From Pseudomonas gessardii (GTDB lineage Bacteria > Pseudomonadota > Gammaproteobacteria > Pseudomonadales > Pseudomonadaceae): a stretch of DNA of 55,589 nt. The first letter of the stretch is position 1; every line of letters begins with the position of its first letter. The notes below the pieces were generated by a model. That model was not told the DNA's origin and ran no database searches. It saw only the letters and a list, made by a program, of their open reading frames with translations. Positions 1-7,027 of this stretch are shown here, in pieces. The stretch is from the NCBI RefSeq assembly GCF_001983165.1, contig NZ_MNPU01000039.1, forward strand, positions 1 to 55,589. Reading direction: 5' to 3'. The position numbers were made by a program, and so were the translations under genes.

Positions 1-31
1 TGAATAGTCCTGCGTTGCTGCCTGCCTGAAG

Positions 32-123
32 GTGTCCGGATGGCCGTGGAATCGGTGTCCGGATGCTTGTGGAATTAGTGTCCGGATGTCGGTGGAATGG
101 GTGTCCGGATGATCATGGAATCC
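32..123. repeat. Four tandem 23-bp repeats, probable IS21-type terminal repeats
   Basis: The motif GTGTCCGGATG-N4-TGGAAT begins at 32, 55, 78 and 101, an exact 23-bp period, with variable N4 and two variable end bases. IS21-family elements carry multiple terminal repeats near each end, bound by IstA. I infer that this is one end of such an element whose body lies left of the window. The last repeat stops close to the prophage switch, so the element probably interrupted the phage immunity region. A plasmid-iteron-like array is the alternative, but nothing replicative lies next to it. Confidence 0.55.
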
Positions 124-145
124 GCACATACAGTTGGCGAAAGTG

Positions 146-174
146 AATATAGCGAACCTTTGGTTCGTCGTAAA
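146..174 (-). promoter_or_regulatory. Leftward phage promoter with palindromic operator
   Basis: Read on the minus strand there is TTTACG (174-169), a 17-nt spacer and TATATT (151-146). The spacer is filled by a perfect palindrome, CGAACC-TTT-GGTTCG (153-167). Such an arrangement is expected for repressor control of a lysogenic promoter. It points left, into the 23-bp repeats, and no repressor gene is seen in the remaining 145 bases. Confidence 0.5.
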
Positions 175-226
175 TACCCGTCAAGCAGCGTTTTATGAAC
201 TCGAAAATGAACCAACAAAAATTTAT

Positions 227-269
227 GTACTTTTGGTACTTGACTAAATGTGAACCTGTAGTTCATATT
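227..269 (+). promoter_or_regulatory. Rightward early phage promoter with two operators
   Basis: TTGACT (240-245), an 18-nt spacer and CATATT (264-269) form a promoter reading into the phage operon. The spacer contains TGAAC-CTGTA-GTTCA (251-265), a perfect 5-bp-arm palindrome that shares GAAC half sites with the operator at 153-167. A second palindrome, GTAC-TTTTG-GTAC, lies at 227-239 just upstream of the -35. Further GAAC half sites occur at 196-213. The pattern fits a CI/Cro-type switch. Confidence 0.5.
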
Positions 270-289
270 TACTCCATCGAGTCACCCAA

Positions 290-894
290 CAGGGACTCGC
301 CGCAACACAGGCAGCGATGCCAGGCAGACGCCGAACCGCTCTTTAACAGCCAGCGCAACAAACAACAGACCGCATTGCCTCTACCGGCGACCGGCGAGCA
401 GACAGGCCCGAAAGCCTGCCAACGACAGGGAAAACCTTGTACGGCTGCTCGATGGTGAAACGCCAGAACCGAGTGAGTGACCCGGCAAGCAATGCGCCCC
501 GCGAATCCAAGCGGCAGAAGGGAGAGACACCGAATTCAAGAATTAGCGGGCCCGATAGCTTCGGCTGGGACCGCCGGACCTCATGCACCCTGCCCACCTA
601 GCCGGGCAAACGAGCTGCAGCGTGCATGTTGTAGGGACCTGTGATCCAAGGCGAACAGATGCTGATTGAAGCCCTGGGGAGGAAGCTCACCGCCAACCTA
701 CGAAGACGAACGGCCAGCCCTGCAATCAGCAGCGGGCAACGGGCCACACCGCTGACGCAATAAACCCAGGCCGTCGCCAGTAGCGGGCCTGGGCTCACAG
801 ATGGCGCCCTGCTGTTTCAGGTCTGCCATCTGGTTTCACAAATGCCTCTAGTCCCCCTGGAGGTATTTGGAAGCCCTATCAACTGGAGCAAGCC
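290..894 (+). other. Untranslated leader of the phage early operon with possible tiny ORFs
   Basis: No convincing gene fills this 600-base stretch. Two short frames could be real. One is 452-601 (49 aa, basic). The other is 659-763 (34 aa, Arg-rich, preceded by AAGGCG), and it ends two bases before a perfect inverted repeat, CCCAGGCC / GGCCTGGG (765-772 and 786-793). The repeat has no U-tract, so it is not a standard terminator. It could be an RNA structure in the leader. Neither frame resembles a protein I know. Confidence 0.3.
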
Positions 895-1296
895 ATGGAC
901 ATCAAATCGAACGAAGAATTACGCGAAGAGCTGTTGGTTCAAGCGATGAATCAGCTAAAGGCCCAGGCCAAAGAAGTGATCGACGGGATCATGGGCGACC
1001 TCTACTGCGATTACTTGCCACACGTGGTGACCGATACCGATTCGAATATCGGTCACCGGGTAACTGGCGTCATCAAAAACTTGATCGCCGGGAAATTCGA
1101 AAAGCTCGGCGGTTCGATGGTGAAGGTAAGCGATGACTACCAAGCCGAGCACCACATCAGCTTCACTAGCTGGGATGCCATGGTTAAGCCTCTGTGCGAT
1201 CTGATGGGCCCTGAAATCGTCGGTGCCCGAGTCAAGCAGCTTGAAAACGAAGTCGAGTCGCTCAAACAGCAGCTCGAAAGCGCTTGGCGCCGCTGA
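895..1296 (+). CDS. Hypothetical phage early protein, 133 aa
   Basis: First substantial gene of the phage operon. The start ATG has a GGAGC ribosome site about 7 nt upstream. The protein is mixed alpha/beta in composition and ends in a Leu/Glu heptad pattern (residues about 111-133, VKQLENEVESLKQQLES) typical of a short coiled coil, so it is probably oligomeric. I do not recognise the family. Its place directly after the promoter, before an internal terminator at 1613, is where phages often keep an antiterminator or regulator, but no sequence feature proves that role. Confidence 0.6.
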   Translation: MDIKSNEELREELLVQAMNQLKAQAKEVIDGIMGDLYCDYLPHVVTDTDSNIGHRVTGVIKNLIAGKFEKLGGSMVKVSDDYQAEHHISFTSWDAMVKPLCDLMGPEIVGARVKQLENEVESLKQQLESAWRR

Positions 1297-1371
1297 ACCC
1301 TCTCCTTGCACGTCAGCCAGACGAAAATTGGCCCGATCCTTTCCTTGGGGAGACTCGTATAGGGAGAGGCT

Positions 1372-1452
1372 GCATCGGAGCGTGATCTGGTTGCGACGGA
1401 GGTTCGCCCTCGATGGCGGATCGACGGATTGGGTCAGATCACACCCCGATGC
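1372..1452 (+). ncRNA. Long stem-loop RNA element in the phage leader
   Basis: The segments 1372-1389 and 1435-1452 are complementary over 18 bp with two mismatches and enclose a 45-nt loop that is itself GC-rich and able to fold. No credible gene covers it; the frames across 1297-1744 lack ribosome sites and family resemblance. A 24-aa frame at 1486-1560 also lacks one. The stem lies 160 nt before an intrinsic terminator. It could be a put/nut-like antitermination element or a separate small RNA ending at that terminator. Confidence 0.4.
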
Positions 1453-1612
1453 GGAAGAAATCGCGGCCTATAACCGCCCACCTGCATGCAACACCCCTTG
1501 AAAACGGTGGCCACTGCCTTCCCAGTGAGCGAACAACGGAGGGTGACCATCATGGACTAGCCAATAGCTGCCCGACGCCACATGCGCCCGGCAGGCTTGT
1601 ACGTAAAGGGGG

Positions 1613-1640
1613 AAAAGCCCGGTTCCGACTGGGCTTTTTT
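1613..1640 (+). terminator. Intrinsic terminator inside the phage operon
   Basis: AAAAGCCC (1613-1620) pairs perfectly with GGGCTTTT (1631-1638) around a 10-nt loop, and the 3' arm runs on into six T residues. It sits between the 133-aa gene and the next gene at 1745 with no obvious new promoter, so downstream expression would need read-through or antitermination. Confidence 0.75.
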
Positions 1641-1744
1641 ACGCGCCTCTACCCGTCAGCACTCCTCCCCCCGCGCCCATCGGCAACCAGCGGGAGGAAT
1701 GAGGGCTGACGAATACAGGTGAACCAACCACTGAGGAATCAGAA

Positions 1745-2044
1745 ATGGAATACATGGCAGCTCAAATGGATCGCCAGATCGAAGGCGCTCAGCTCGCATA
1801 CGACGAGGCGCTTGAGGCAGGCCGAGCAGCGGCCTTCCCTTCAGCGCCTGACCACCAGTCTGGACGCGAGTACGGCGTAACCGTTCGTGATTATTTCGCG
1901 GCCAAGGCTATGCAGGCACTTATCTCCACCGCTGCAGCGCCATGCCTTTTCGGCCTTGACGACGCCGAGCATCAAACGGCCAAGGCCGCTTACAAGATGG
2001 CGGACGCAATGCTCGCTTCTCGTGCCTTCCTGCACACCGCCTAA
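1745..2044 (+). CDS. Conserved phage protein with a DYFAAKAMQ motif, 99 aa
   Basis: A small protein with a central RDYFAAKAMQAL motif (about residues 50-60) and a C-terminal AAYKMADAMLASR helix. Proteins with this pairing of motifs are frequent in early regions of tailed-phage genomes; their function is unknown to me. Preceded by GAGGAATCAGAA. It is the first gene after the internal terminator, so its transcription probably reports on antitermination. Confidence 0.7.
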   Translation: MEYMAAQMDRQIEGAQLAYDEALEAGRAAAFPSAPDHQSGREYGVTVRDYFAAKAMQALISTAAAPCLFGLDDAEHQTAKAAYKMADAMLASRAFLHTA

Positions 2045-2065
2045 CCCCAAACACTGGAGGTCGCC

Positions 2066-2326
2066 ATGGCCCGCACTTACGAATATTGGACGGTCAAGGA
2101 TGGTGAGGATATTGCCGTCAACCTGACCGTTGTCTCTTTCTCGGCCCGGAAAGGAAATTTCAGTTCGCAAGCCGCTGATCCCGATGAGTATCACGGGCAC
2201 TGCGAAATCGAGTGGGAATCGAAAGACGACACCAGCTTCATGACTGAATCCGAGATCGCCTCAATGGAGGAATGGCTTGTAAGCGAGCATTCCGAGTACC
2301 TGGCCGATCAGGACTACTACGACTAA
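2066..2326 (+). CDS. Hypothetical acidic phage protein, 86 aa
   Basis: A good ribosome site (CTGGAGG, 7 nt upstream) precedes the ATG. The protein is strongly acidic and rich in aromatic residues, with an N-terminal beta-strand pattern (YEYWTVKDGEDIAVNLTVVSF) and a Glu/Asp-rich tail ending in DQDYYD. Family not recognised. It is separated from its neighbours by about 20 nt on each side, in one transcription unit with them. Confidence 0.6.
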   Translation: MARTYEYWTVKDGEDIAVNLTVVSFSARKGNFSSQAADPDEYHGHCEIEWESKDDTSFMTESEIASMEEWLVSEHSEYLADQDYYD

Positions 2327-2347
2327 CCCGCCACCCTGGAGGCGACT

Positions 2348-2785
2348 ATGAACGCAGCATTGAAGATATGCCAGGAGCGTTACGACGCTCAGTTGCCTCC
2401 AGATATCAGCGAGGCGAACCCGGAACAGGAATGGCTGGAACACTCGGCCGAGCAGTTGGTGTGCGGCATGGACATCAAGTGGAAGCGGCGCTTTGGCCGT
2501 CCGCAGGTCGTGACCTTCGACCGGTACTGCACCTATCTGCAAGGCATCCTGAATCAGCGCCAAATAGACGGACTGGATGAGCGCGACTCACTCGCCCGAC
2601 TGTTCCTTTCGGCAATCCTTGGAAGTCAGAGCGATGCCAGGACACACGCCGCCGACCTGATCGGCCAGCAGCGTCCCATAGAAGCCGCCGAGCGCATCGC
2701 CATGGAGCTTCTGAAGCCATACGCCGCCGACGCTGTTGCAGCAGAACGGGAAGAGCGTGAAGACGATGTGGATGGTGATCTATGA
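2348..2785 (+). CDS. Hypothetical phage protein, 145 aa
   Basis: ATG preceded by CTGGAGG. Largely helical, with a conserved-looking central stretch (WLEHSAEQLVCGMDIKWKRRFG, about residues 29-50) and a highly acidic C-terminus (EREEREDDVDGDL). No family recognised. Its stop overlaps the next start by 4 nt (ATGA), the first of five consecutive overlaps of this kind. Confidence 0.6.
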   Translation: MNAALKICQERYDAQLPPDISEANPEQEWLEHSAEQLVCGMDIKWKRRFGRPQVVTFDRYCTYLQGILNQRQIDGLDERDSLARLFLSAILGSQSDARTHAADLIGQQRPIEAAERIAMELLKPYAADAVAAEREEREDDVDGDL

Positions 2786-2973
2786 GCCCTCACGTACTGA
2801 TCGGCGAAGAGCTTGAGACCCTTGAAGATAGCCAAACACCGGTCAGCTGGTCGGTGATGATCCAGAAAACGCTGAGCGAAATGATGCTAGACGATCGCAT
2901 CACCATCGCCGAATTCAACCACTACTGCGGGCGCCTCAACAAGATTGTTGCCCGGCGCAAGGAGGTGTCATGA
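2782..2973 (+). CDS. Hypothetical phage protein, 63 aa
   Basis: Starts inside the stop of the preceding gene (ATGA) and ends in the start of the following one. Mostly helical, acidic first half and basic end (NKIVARRKEVS). No recognisable domain. The context of chained overlaps supports it as a translated gene despite its small size. Confidence 0.55.
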   Translation: MSPHVLIGEELETLEDSQTPVSWSVMIQKTLSEMMLDDRITIAEFNHYCGRLNKIVARRKEVS

Positions 2974-3107
2974 CCATCATCGCCGGATCATTTACAGGAA
3001 TCGTGGAAGCCTTGAGAAATCGAGGCTTCTTGCTTTTGGCCGAAGTGAAATGGATCGAGCAGCCTTGCAAGTGTGCGGGCCGCTGGACTTGCAAGGTGTC
3101 AGTATGA
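2970..3107 (+). CDS. Small phage protein with C-x-C and C pattern, 45 aa
   Basis: This short frame has an excellent ribosome site (AAGGAGG, 6 nt before ATG 2970), overlaps the upstream gene by 4 nt and is itself overlapped by ATGA at 3104. The product has a hydrophobic centre (about residues 15-25) followed by EQPCKCAGRWTC, three cysteines in a short span that could bind a metal. Function unknown. Confidence 0.55.
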   Translation: MTIIAGSFTGIVEALRNRGFLLLAEVKWIEQPCKCAGRWTCKVSV

Positions 3108-3571
3108 CCAACCAAACGATTGACGGCGTGTCGCGTGAGCTGCTTGAAACCCTTGTTTCAATTCATCCGAGCGATACGCGGTACCGACTGGCAAAGGAAG
3201 AGCTGCGCGCCATGATGGATGCGTCTTCTTCGGGTGATGGCTGGTATTTGGACGATTCTGGCAACCTTCGATACAGACCAGAAGAAAATCCAGCTGCCCA
3301 GCCCAGTGATGATCACATGGAGAGTGCGGAATTCAACGATCCACTTTACAACGCCGAGTCTGATGCAAGAAACGCTTCTGCGCTGCTCGAAGAAGTACTT
3401 GAGTGGTTCGATGACGGCGTCGGGCGTAGCCCTGAGGAATTCAGGTTGATGCGCCGGATCGGAGACTGGCTGGGTCGAAGCGTTGCAGAAATCAAAGATA
3501 GCAGTGAAGAGTGCGCCCACAGTGAGGCGAACAAGATCGGCTGCCCTGAATGCGGGGAGGTTTTCAAGTGA
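3104..3571 (+). CDS. Mosaic phage protein with MTNQTIDGV N-terminus, 155 aa
   Basis: The start is ATG 3104, overlapping the previous stop; an in-frame extension upstream lacks support because another gene occupies it. The N-terminal module MTNQTIDGVSRELLE also occurs, slightly altered, in the gene at 11099, while the rest differs, showing modular exchange at the 5' ends of phage genes. The C-terminus has C-x2-C (IGCPECGEVF) after another Cys and a His (EECAHSEAN), resembling a small zinc site. Function unknown. Confidence 0.6.
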   Translation: MTNQTIDGVSRELLETLVSIHPSDTRYRLAKEELRAMMDASSSGDGWYLDDSGNLRYRPEENPAAQPSDDHMESAEFNDPLYNAESDARNASALLEEVLEWFDDGVGRSPEEFRLMRRIGDWLGRSVAEIKDSSEECAHSEANKIGCPECGEVFK

Positions 3572-3861
3572 TTAGCGAGAAGCAAGAATTGCTGAATTGC
3601 CCATTTTGCGGAAAAGAGCCGCGCTATGTTCCTGCAGATTACGTGGATAACCACGGCCAACCCTGGCCATTCGCTGAATGCAATCCATGCAACGTTGGCG
3701 CACCAGTAGAATTCTGGAACAGGCGATCCGGTGACGCAGCTCTGCCCGCTCGGGTGTCTGTCGAAAGCGGTCCTCACTACAGTTATAACCCCGCATCAGA
3801 ATACGGTTATCTGGCTGGCTGGAACGCCTGCCTCGACGAAGTAAAAAGGCTAAACCCATGA
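3568..3861 (+). CDS. Lar-like restriction alleviation family protein
   Basis: GTG start chosen because GGGGAGG lies 7 nt upstream and the start overlaps the previous stop (GTGA). Residues about 7-46 give CPFCG ... C-x2-C ... WNRRS, the zinc-ribbon signature of Lar-family proteins. Lar of the Rac prophage alleviates EcoKI restriction, and Lar-like proteins are common in prophages. The C-terminal half (EYGYLAGWNACLDEVKRL) matches the usual phage extension. Assignment to the family is firm; anti-restriction activity is inferred only. Confidence 0.7.
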   Translation: MISEKQELLNCPFCGKEPRYVPADYVDNHGQPWPFAECNPCNVGAPVEFWNRRSGDAALPARVSVESGPHYSYNPASEYGYLAGWNACLDEVKRLNP

Positions 3862-3977
3862 CCGCCCACCAGCGGCACAGGCGCCGCGCCATCCGCTGGG
3901 CCTTCTTCATCACCGGCCTGATCTTCTACGCCGTCCTGTTCCTGGGCCCCGCTATCGGCGGCCTGATAACCGAATAA
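3858..3977 (+). CDS. Single-span membrane microprotein, 39 aa
   Basis: ATG overlaps the previous stop by 4 nt. The N-terminus is very basic (HQRHRRRAIR) and is followed by one hydrophobic segment (WAFFITGLIFYAVLFLGPAIGGL, residues about 14-36), giving an inner-membrane peptide with a cytoplasmic N-terminus by the positive-inside rule. It is the last of a six-gene chain of overlapping starts and stops. Confidence 0.5.
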   Translation: MTAHQRHRRRAIRWAFFITGLIFYAVLFLGPAIGGLITE

Positions 3978-4022
3978 ACCCCAAACCTTCAATCGCTGCG
4001 AGCATCGCGGCAAGGATTCCCC

Positions 4023-5219
4023 ATGTCCGCAGAACAACAACTGGCGATCCTGCCAGCCAAAGAAGTAGCCCTGGCAGTATTCAGCGCCCCTAACGGCCTG
4101 GACCCATACCTTCAGAGCGTCCGTGAAGAAATCGACAAGTTCAACGCCTCGGCACCTGACGTGAAAACCAAAAAGGGCCAAGACGCGTATCGCTCGATTG
4201 CTTACAGCCTGGCGGGATCAAAAACGAAACTCGACAGCCTGGGCAAAGAGCTCGTCGCAGAACTGAAGGATGTACCGAAAAAGATCGACGCCGAGCGCAA
4301 GCGCGTTCGTGAGCTGCTGAGCACGTGGCAAGAGGAAGTTCGCAAGCCGCTGACTGACTGGGAAGCCGCCGAGCAGGCTCGCAAGGATCGGCACGTCGAT
4401 GCCGTACAGGCAATTGCGGATTTTGCCTTGGATCTGTCGGACGTCACCGCCGCGCAACTTCTTGAGTCTATCGCCTCGGTTGAGGCGGTGAAGATGGGCG
4501 AGCACTGGGAAGAGTTCGAGGCTGATGCTGCCCGCACCAAGGATCAGGTTCTGGACAAGTTGCGCACCACCCTCGCCGCCCGCCAGAAATATGAAACCGA
4601 ACAGGCGGAACTGGTCAGGCTGCGCGCCGAAACAGAAGCGCAGGCCCAGCGCGAGCGCGACGCCCAGATCGCCCGTGAAGCAGAGGATCGTGCCCGCCGC
4701 GAAGCCGAGCAGCGTGCACAGGCAGAGCGTGATGCCGCCGCCAAGCGTGAAGCCGAAGCAAAAGCCGCCGCTGATCGCCGCGAGCTGGAGTTGAAGCTGG
4801 CTGCTGAGCAATCGGAGCGCGCCGCCGCCCAGGCAGCGCGGGACAAGATCGAATCGGAGCAGCGCGCCGCGCAACAGAAGATCGAAGACGAGCAGCGACA
4901 TAAGCAAGCGATGGCTCAGGCCGAAGCAGATCGAGTAGCTGCTGAGCAGCGTGCAGAACAAGAGCGCATTGACTCGGAGCGCCGCCAAGCTGAAGCCGCT
5001 GAGCGAGCGAGACTCGCAGAGATCGCCCGGGCAAATGCCGCTGCCGACGAGATCAACCGCCAAGCCGCCGCGCGGGAAGCGGACAAGGCGCACAAAGCAA
5101 AGATCAACCGCGCCGCGCTGGACGCATTTATCGCCGGCGGTATGCCCGTGGAGTGCGCGAAACAGGCAGTCACCTTGATTGCTCAGCGCAAGATTCCAGC
5201 CATCGCCATCACTTACTGA
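4023..5219 (+). CDS. Ala/Glu/Arg-rich coiled-coil phage protein, 398 aa
   Basis: Residues 1-115 form a helical domain with a KTKKGQDAYRSIAYSLAGSKTKLD motif. Residues about 190-355 are an extended, highly charged coiled coil dominated by AEQRA/REAEAKA-type repeats; residues 355-398 are a compact basic end (INRAALDAFIAGGMPVECAKQAV). Similar prophage proteins are often mislabelled TolA because of the repeat; there is no TolA membrane anchor or C-terminal domain here. It precedes the candidate recombination pair by 7 nt. A stem of GCTGCG/CGCGGC (3995-4011) abuts its AAGGA ribosome site. Confidence 0.7.
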   Translation: MSAEQQLAILPAKEVALAVFSAPNGLDPYLQSVREEIDKFNASAPDVKTKKGQDAYRSIAYSLAGSKTKLDSLGKELVAELKDVPKKIDAERKRVRELLSTWQEEVRKPLTDWEAAEQARKDRHVDAVQAIADFALDLSDVTAAQLLESIASVEAVKMGEHWEEFEADAARTKDQVLDKLRTTLAARQKYETEQAELVRLRAETEAQAQRERDAQIAREAEDRARREAEQRAQAERDAAAKREAEAKAAADRRELELKLAAEQSERAAAQAARDKIESEQRAAQQKIEDEQRHKQAMAQAEADRVAAEQRAEQERIDSERRQAEAAERARLAEIARANAAADEINRQAAAREADKAHKAKINRAALDAFIAGGMPVECAKQAVTLIAQRKIPAIAITY

Positions 5220-5226
5220 GGTCGTC

Positions 5227-6147
5227 ATGAACGAGATCATTCAAATGCCGGCACGCGAAAGCGCCGGCCTTACTGCTGCCGAGGTTCACCGTTTCTCGGC
5301 CGTAGAGATTCGCCAGCGCGTTAACCTGGTGCAGGAAGTGATGCAGGGCATCATGAAGCGGGAAACGCACTACGGCACCATCCCAGGCACCCAGAAACCA
5401 ACCCTATACAAGCCGGGTGCTGAAGTGCTTTGTGTGACCTTCCGGGTTGCGCAGGAATACCGAATTGAAGATCTTTCCGGCCCAGGTGTAGCGCGCTACC
5501 GGGTCACTTGTGTTGGTCGTCACCAGATGACCGGTGTTGCTCTCGGCGAAGGCGTAGGCGAATGCTCGTCCAGCGAAGAGAAGTACAAGTGGCGCGGCGT
5601 CATCTGCAAAGCGGAATTGGACGCCACTCCGGAGAATCTGCGCCGGAAGAAATATTACAAAAACGGCAATACGGCCGACCAGATCCGCACCGAACCAGCA
5701 GACCTGGCCAACACCATCCTCAAGATGGCCTGCAAGCGGGCCATGATCGCCATGACGCTCAACGTCACTGCGGCATCGGACATCTTCACGCAGGACATCG
5801 AAGATCTACCCGAGGAGCTGCGGCCACAGGAGCAGGCTCAGGCTCAGACGCAAAGCCAGAAGGCCGCACAAGTCCCCCATGATCCTGCCCTGTCCGCTCA
5901 CTGGATTACACAGGCCGAAGCTGCAATCACGCCCGACGCGCTGACAGAAGTTTGGAAGGCCGGGGTGGCTGTCATCAATGACGCCAAGGACACAACAGCC
6001 TACGACCTGTTCAAGGCTGCGGTGGTGGCGTGCGGAGTGAAGCTCAAGGCCGCCGAAGAGGCCAAGCCGGAAAGCGAGGACGTCGCAGACCAGCAGCCCG
6101 AACCACCAGCCGACGAAGAAGTTGAATTTGAGGAGGTCCCAGAATGA
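5227..6147 (+). CDS. Phage protein, candidate single-strand annealing or recombination partner
   Basis: Start at ATG 5227 with GAGGT 6 nt upstream. The N-terminal 210 residues carry conserved-looking blocks, HYGTIPGTQKPTLYKPGAE and NTILKMACKRAMIAMTLNVT followed by ASDIFTQDIEDL, which recur in phage proteins of unknown function. The C-terminal third is low-complexity (Gln/Ala, then acidic). The stop overlaps the start of a YqaJ-type exonuclease. Lambda-like systems pair such a nuclease with an annealing protein, so that role is a reasonable inference, but I cannot place it in a named annealing family. Confidence 0.55.
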   Translation: MNEIIQMPARESAGLTAAEVHRFSAVEIRQRVNLVQEVMQGIMKRETHYGTIPGTQKPTLYKPGAEVLCVTFRVAQEYRIEDLSGPGVARYRVTCVGRHQMTGVALGEGVGECSSSEEKYKWRGVICKAELDATPENLRRKKYYKNGNTADQIRTEPADLANTILKMACKRAMIAMTLNVTAASDIFTQDIEDLPEELRPQEQAQAQTQSQKAAQVPHDPALSAHWITQAEAAITPDALTEVWKAGVAVINDAKDTTAYDLFKAAVVACGVKLKAAEEAKPESEDVADQQPEPPADEEVEFEEVPE

Positions 6148-6788
6148 TCATCGTGAATTGCGCGCAGGGGTCGGAAGAGTGGCACCAGGAGCGAGCCGGA
6201 GTTATCACCGCCAGCATGTTTGGCGATGCTCGAGCCAAACTGAAGTCAGGCCCGAACAAGGGCGAACCAACCGCCAAGGCCCAGGATTATGCATTCCGAC
6301 TGGCTGTGGAGCGGATCAGCGGCAAGCCCCTTGATGGCGGTTTTGAGACCTGGCAAATGCGCCGCGGGCATGAACTCGAACCACAGGCCCGCATGGAGCA
6401 TGAAGCTCAAACCGGCTTGATTATCACCCAGGTCGGACTGGTCAAAACCGACGACGGCGCATTTGGCGCCAGTGCAGATGGCTTCATCGGCGAAGATGGC
6501 GGCTCGGAGTACAAGTGCTTCCTTGCCCCTGAAAAACTTCGGTCGTTCCACATCGACAATGACGCCAGTGAGATCATGGACCAGGTACAGGGGTGCATGT
6601 GGATCACCGGTCGCAAGTGGTGGCACATCGGGATGTACTGCCCTGCCCTTGAATCGGTCGGACGACAGTTGTGGTGGCAGGAATTCAAGCGCGACGACAA
6701 CTACATCGACAAGCTTGAAGAGGAGCTTTGGGAGTTCAAGCTGCTGGTGGACGGATACGAGGAGAAACTGCGGAGCAAAGCAGCATGA
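6144..6788 (+). CDS. YqaJ-type viral recombinase (lambda exonuclease-like)
   Basis: A 214-aa nuclease of the PD-(D/E)XK fold. Visible motifs are GSEEWHQERAGVITAS at residues 9-24, the RGHELEPQAR helix near 74, ASADG with the metal-binding Asp near 110, EYKC with the E-x-K catalytic pair near 120, and QVQGCMW near 148. These match the YqaJ viral recombinase family. It should resect double-stranded DNA ends 5' to 3' for phage recombination. It is translationally coupled (ATGA) both to the upstream candidate annealing protein and to the small gene downstream. Confidence 0.85.
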   Translation: MIIVNCAQGSEEWHQERAGVITASMFGDARAKLKSGPNKGEPTAKAQDYAFRLAVERISGKPLDGGFETWQMRRGHELEPQARMEHEAQTGLIITQVGLVKTDDGAFGASADGFIGEDGGSEYKCFLAPEKLRSFHIDNDASEIMDQVQGCMWITGRKWWHIGMYCPALESVGRQLWWQEFKRDDNYIDKLEEELWEFKLLVDGYEEKLRSKAA

Positions 6789-7027
6789 TCAGTAACCTGA
6801 AATCAGACATCGAGTTCCGGCGCGAGAAAGCGCTGGAGCTTTCCAGTCAGGTACAACGGCACCTTGCCGCTGGCGGAAAACTCACCATCGGCGATAGTCC
6901 GGCGATCAATCCAGACCCGGCAAAGCGTTCGGAATTCATCGACCCGGCAACCATTCTCAAGCGCCGCAAGCCGCCCATCACCTGGGCCGAGCGTAACGCG
7001 CTGCGCAAACTCGCGGAGGCATTATGA
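6785..7027 (+). CDS. Hypothetical phage protein, 80 aa
   Basis: ATG overlaps the exonuclease stop by 4 nt, and its own stop overlaps the next start. The N-terminal 25 residues are amphipathic helix (SNLKSDIEFRREKALELSSQVQRHL); the rest is basic and Pro-rich (LKRRKPPITWAERNALRKL). No family recognised. Coupling suggests use together with the recombination genes. Confidence 0.55.
   Translation: MISNLKSDIEFRREKALELSSQVQRHLAAGGKLTIGDSPAINPDPAKRSEFIDPATILKRRKPPITWAERNALRKLAEAL

Noticed and set aside
1552..1560. A two-codon minigene ATG GAC TAG with GGAGGG 8 nt upstream, like lambda bar minigenes
   Set aside because: The spacing is striking, but the same bases end a 24-codon frame (1486-1560) and a chance origin cannot be excluded; left unannotated.
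1413..1709. A 98-codon plus-strand frame across the structured RNA and terminator
   Set aside because: It crosses the intrinsic terminator, lacks a ribosome site and has an unstructured, His/Pro/Arg-rich composition.
4218..5240. A 340-codon minus-strand frame rich in Leu, Cys and Phe opposite the coiled-coil phage gene
   Set aside because: Antisense of Ala/Glu/Arg codon repeats gives such hydrophobic frames; no ribosome site, and it opposes the direction of the operon.
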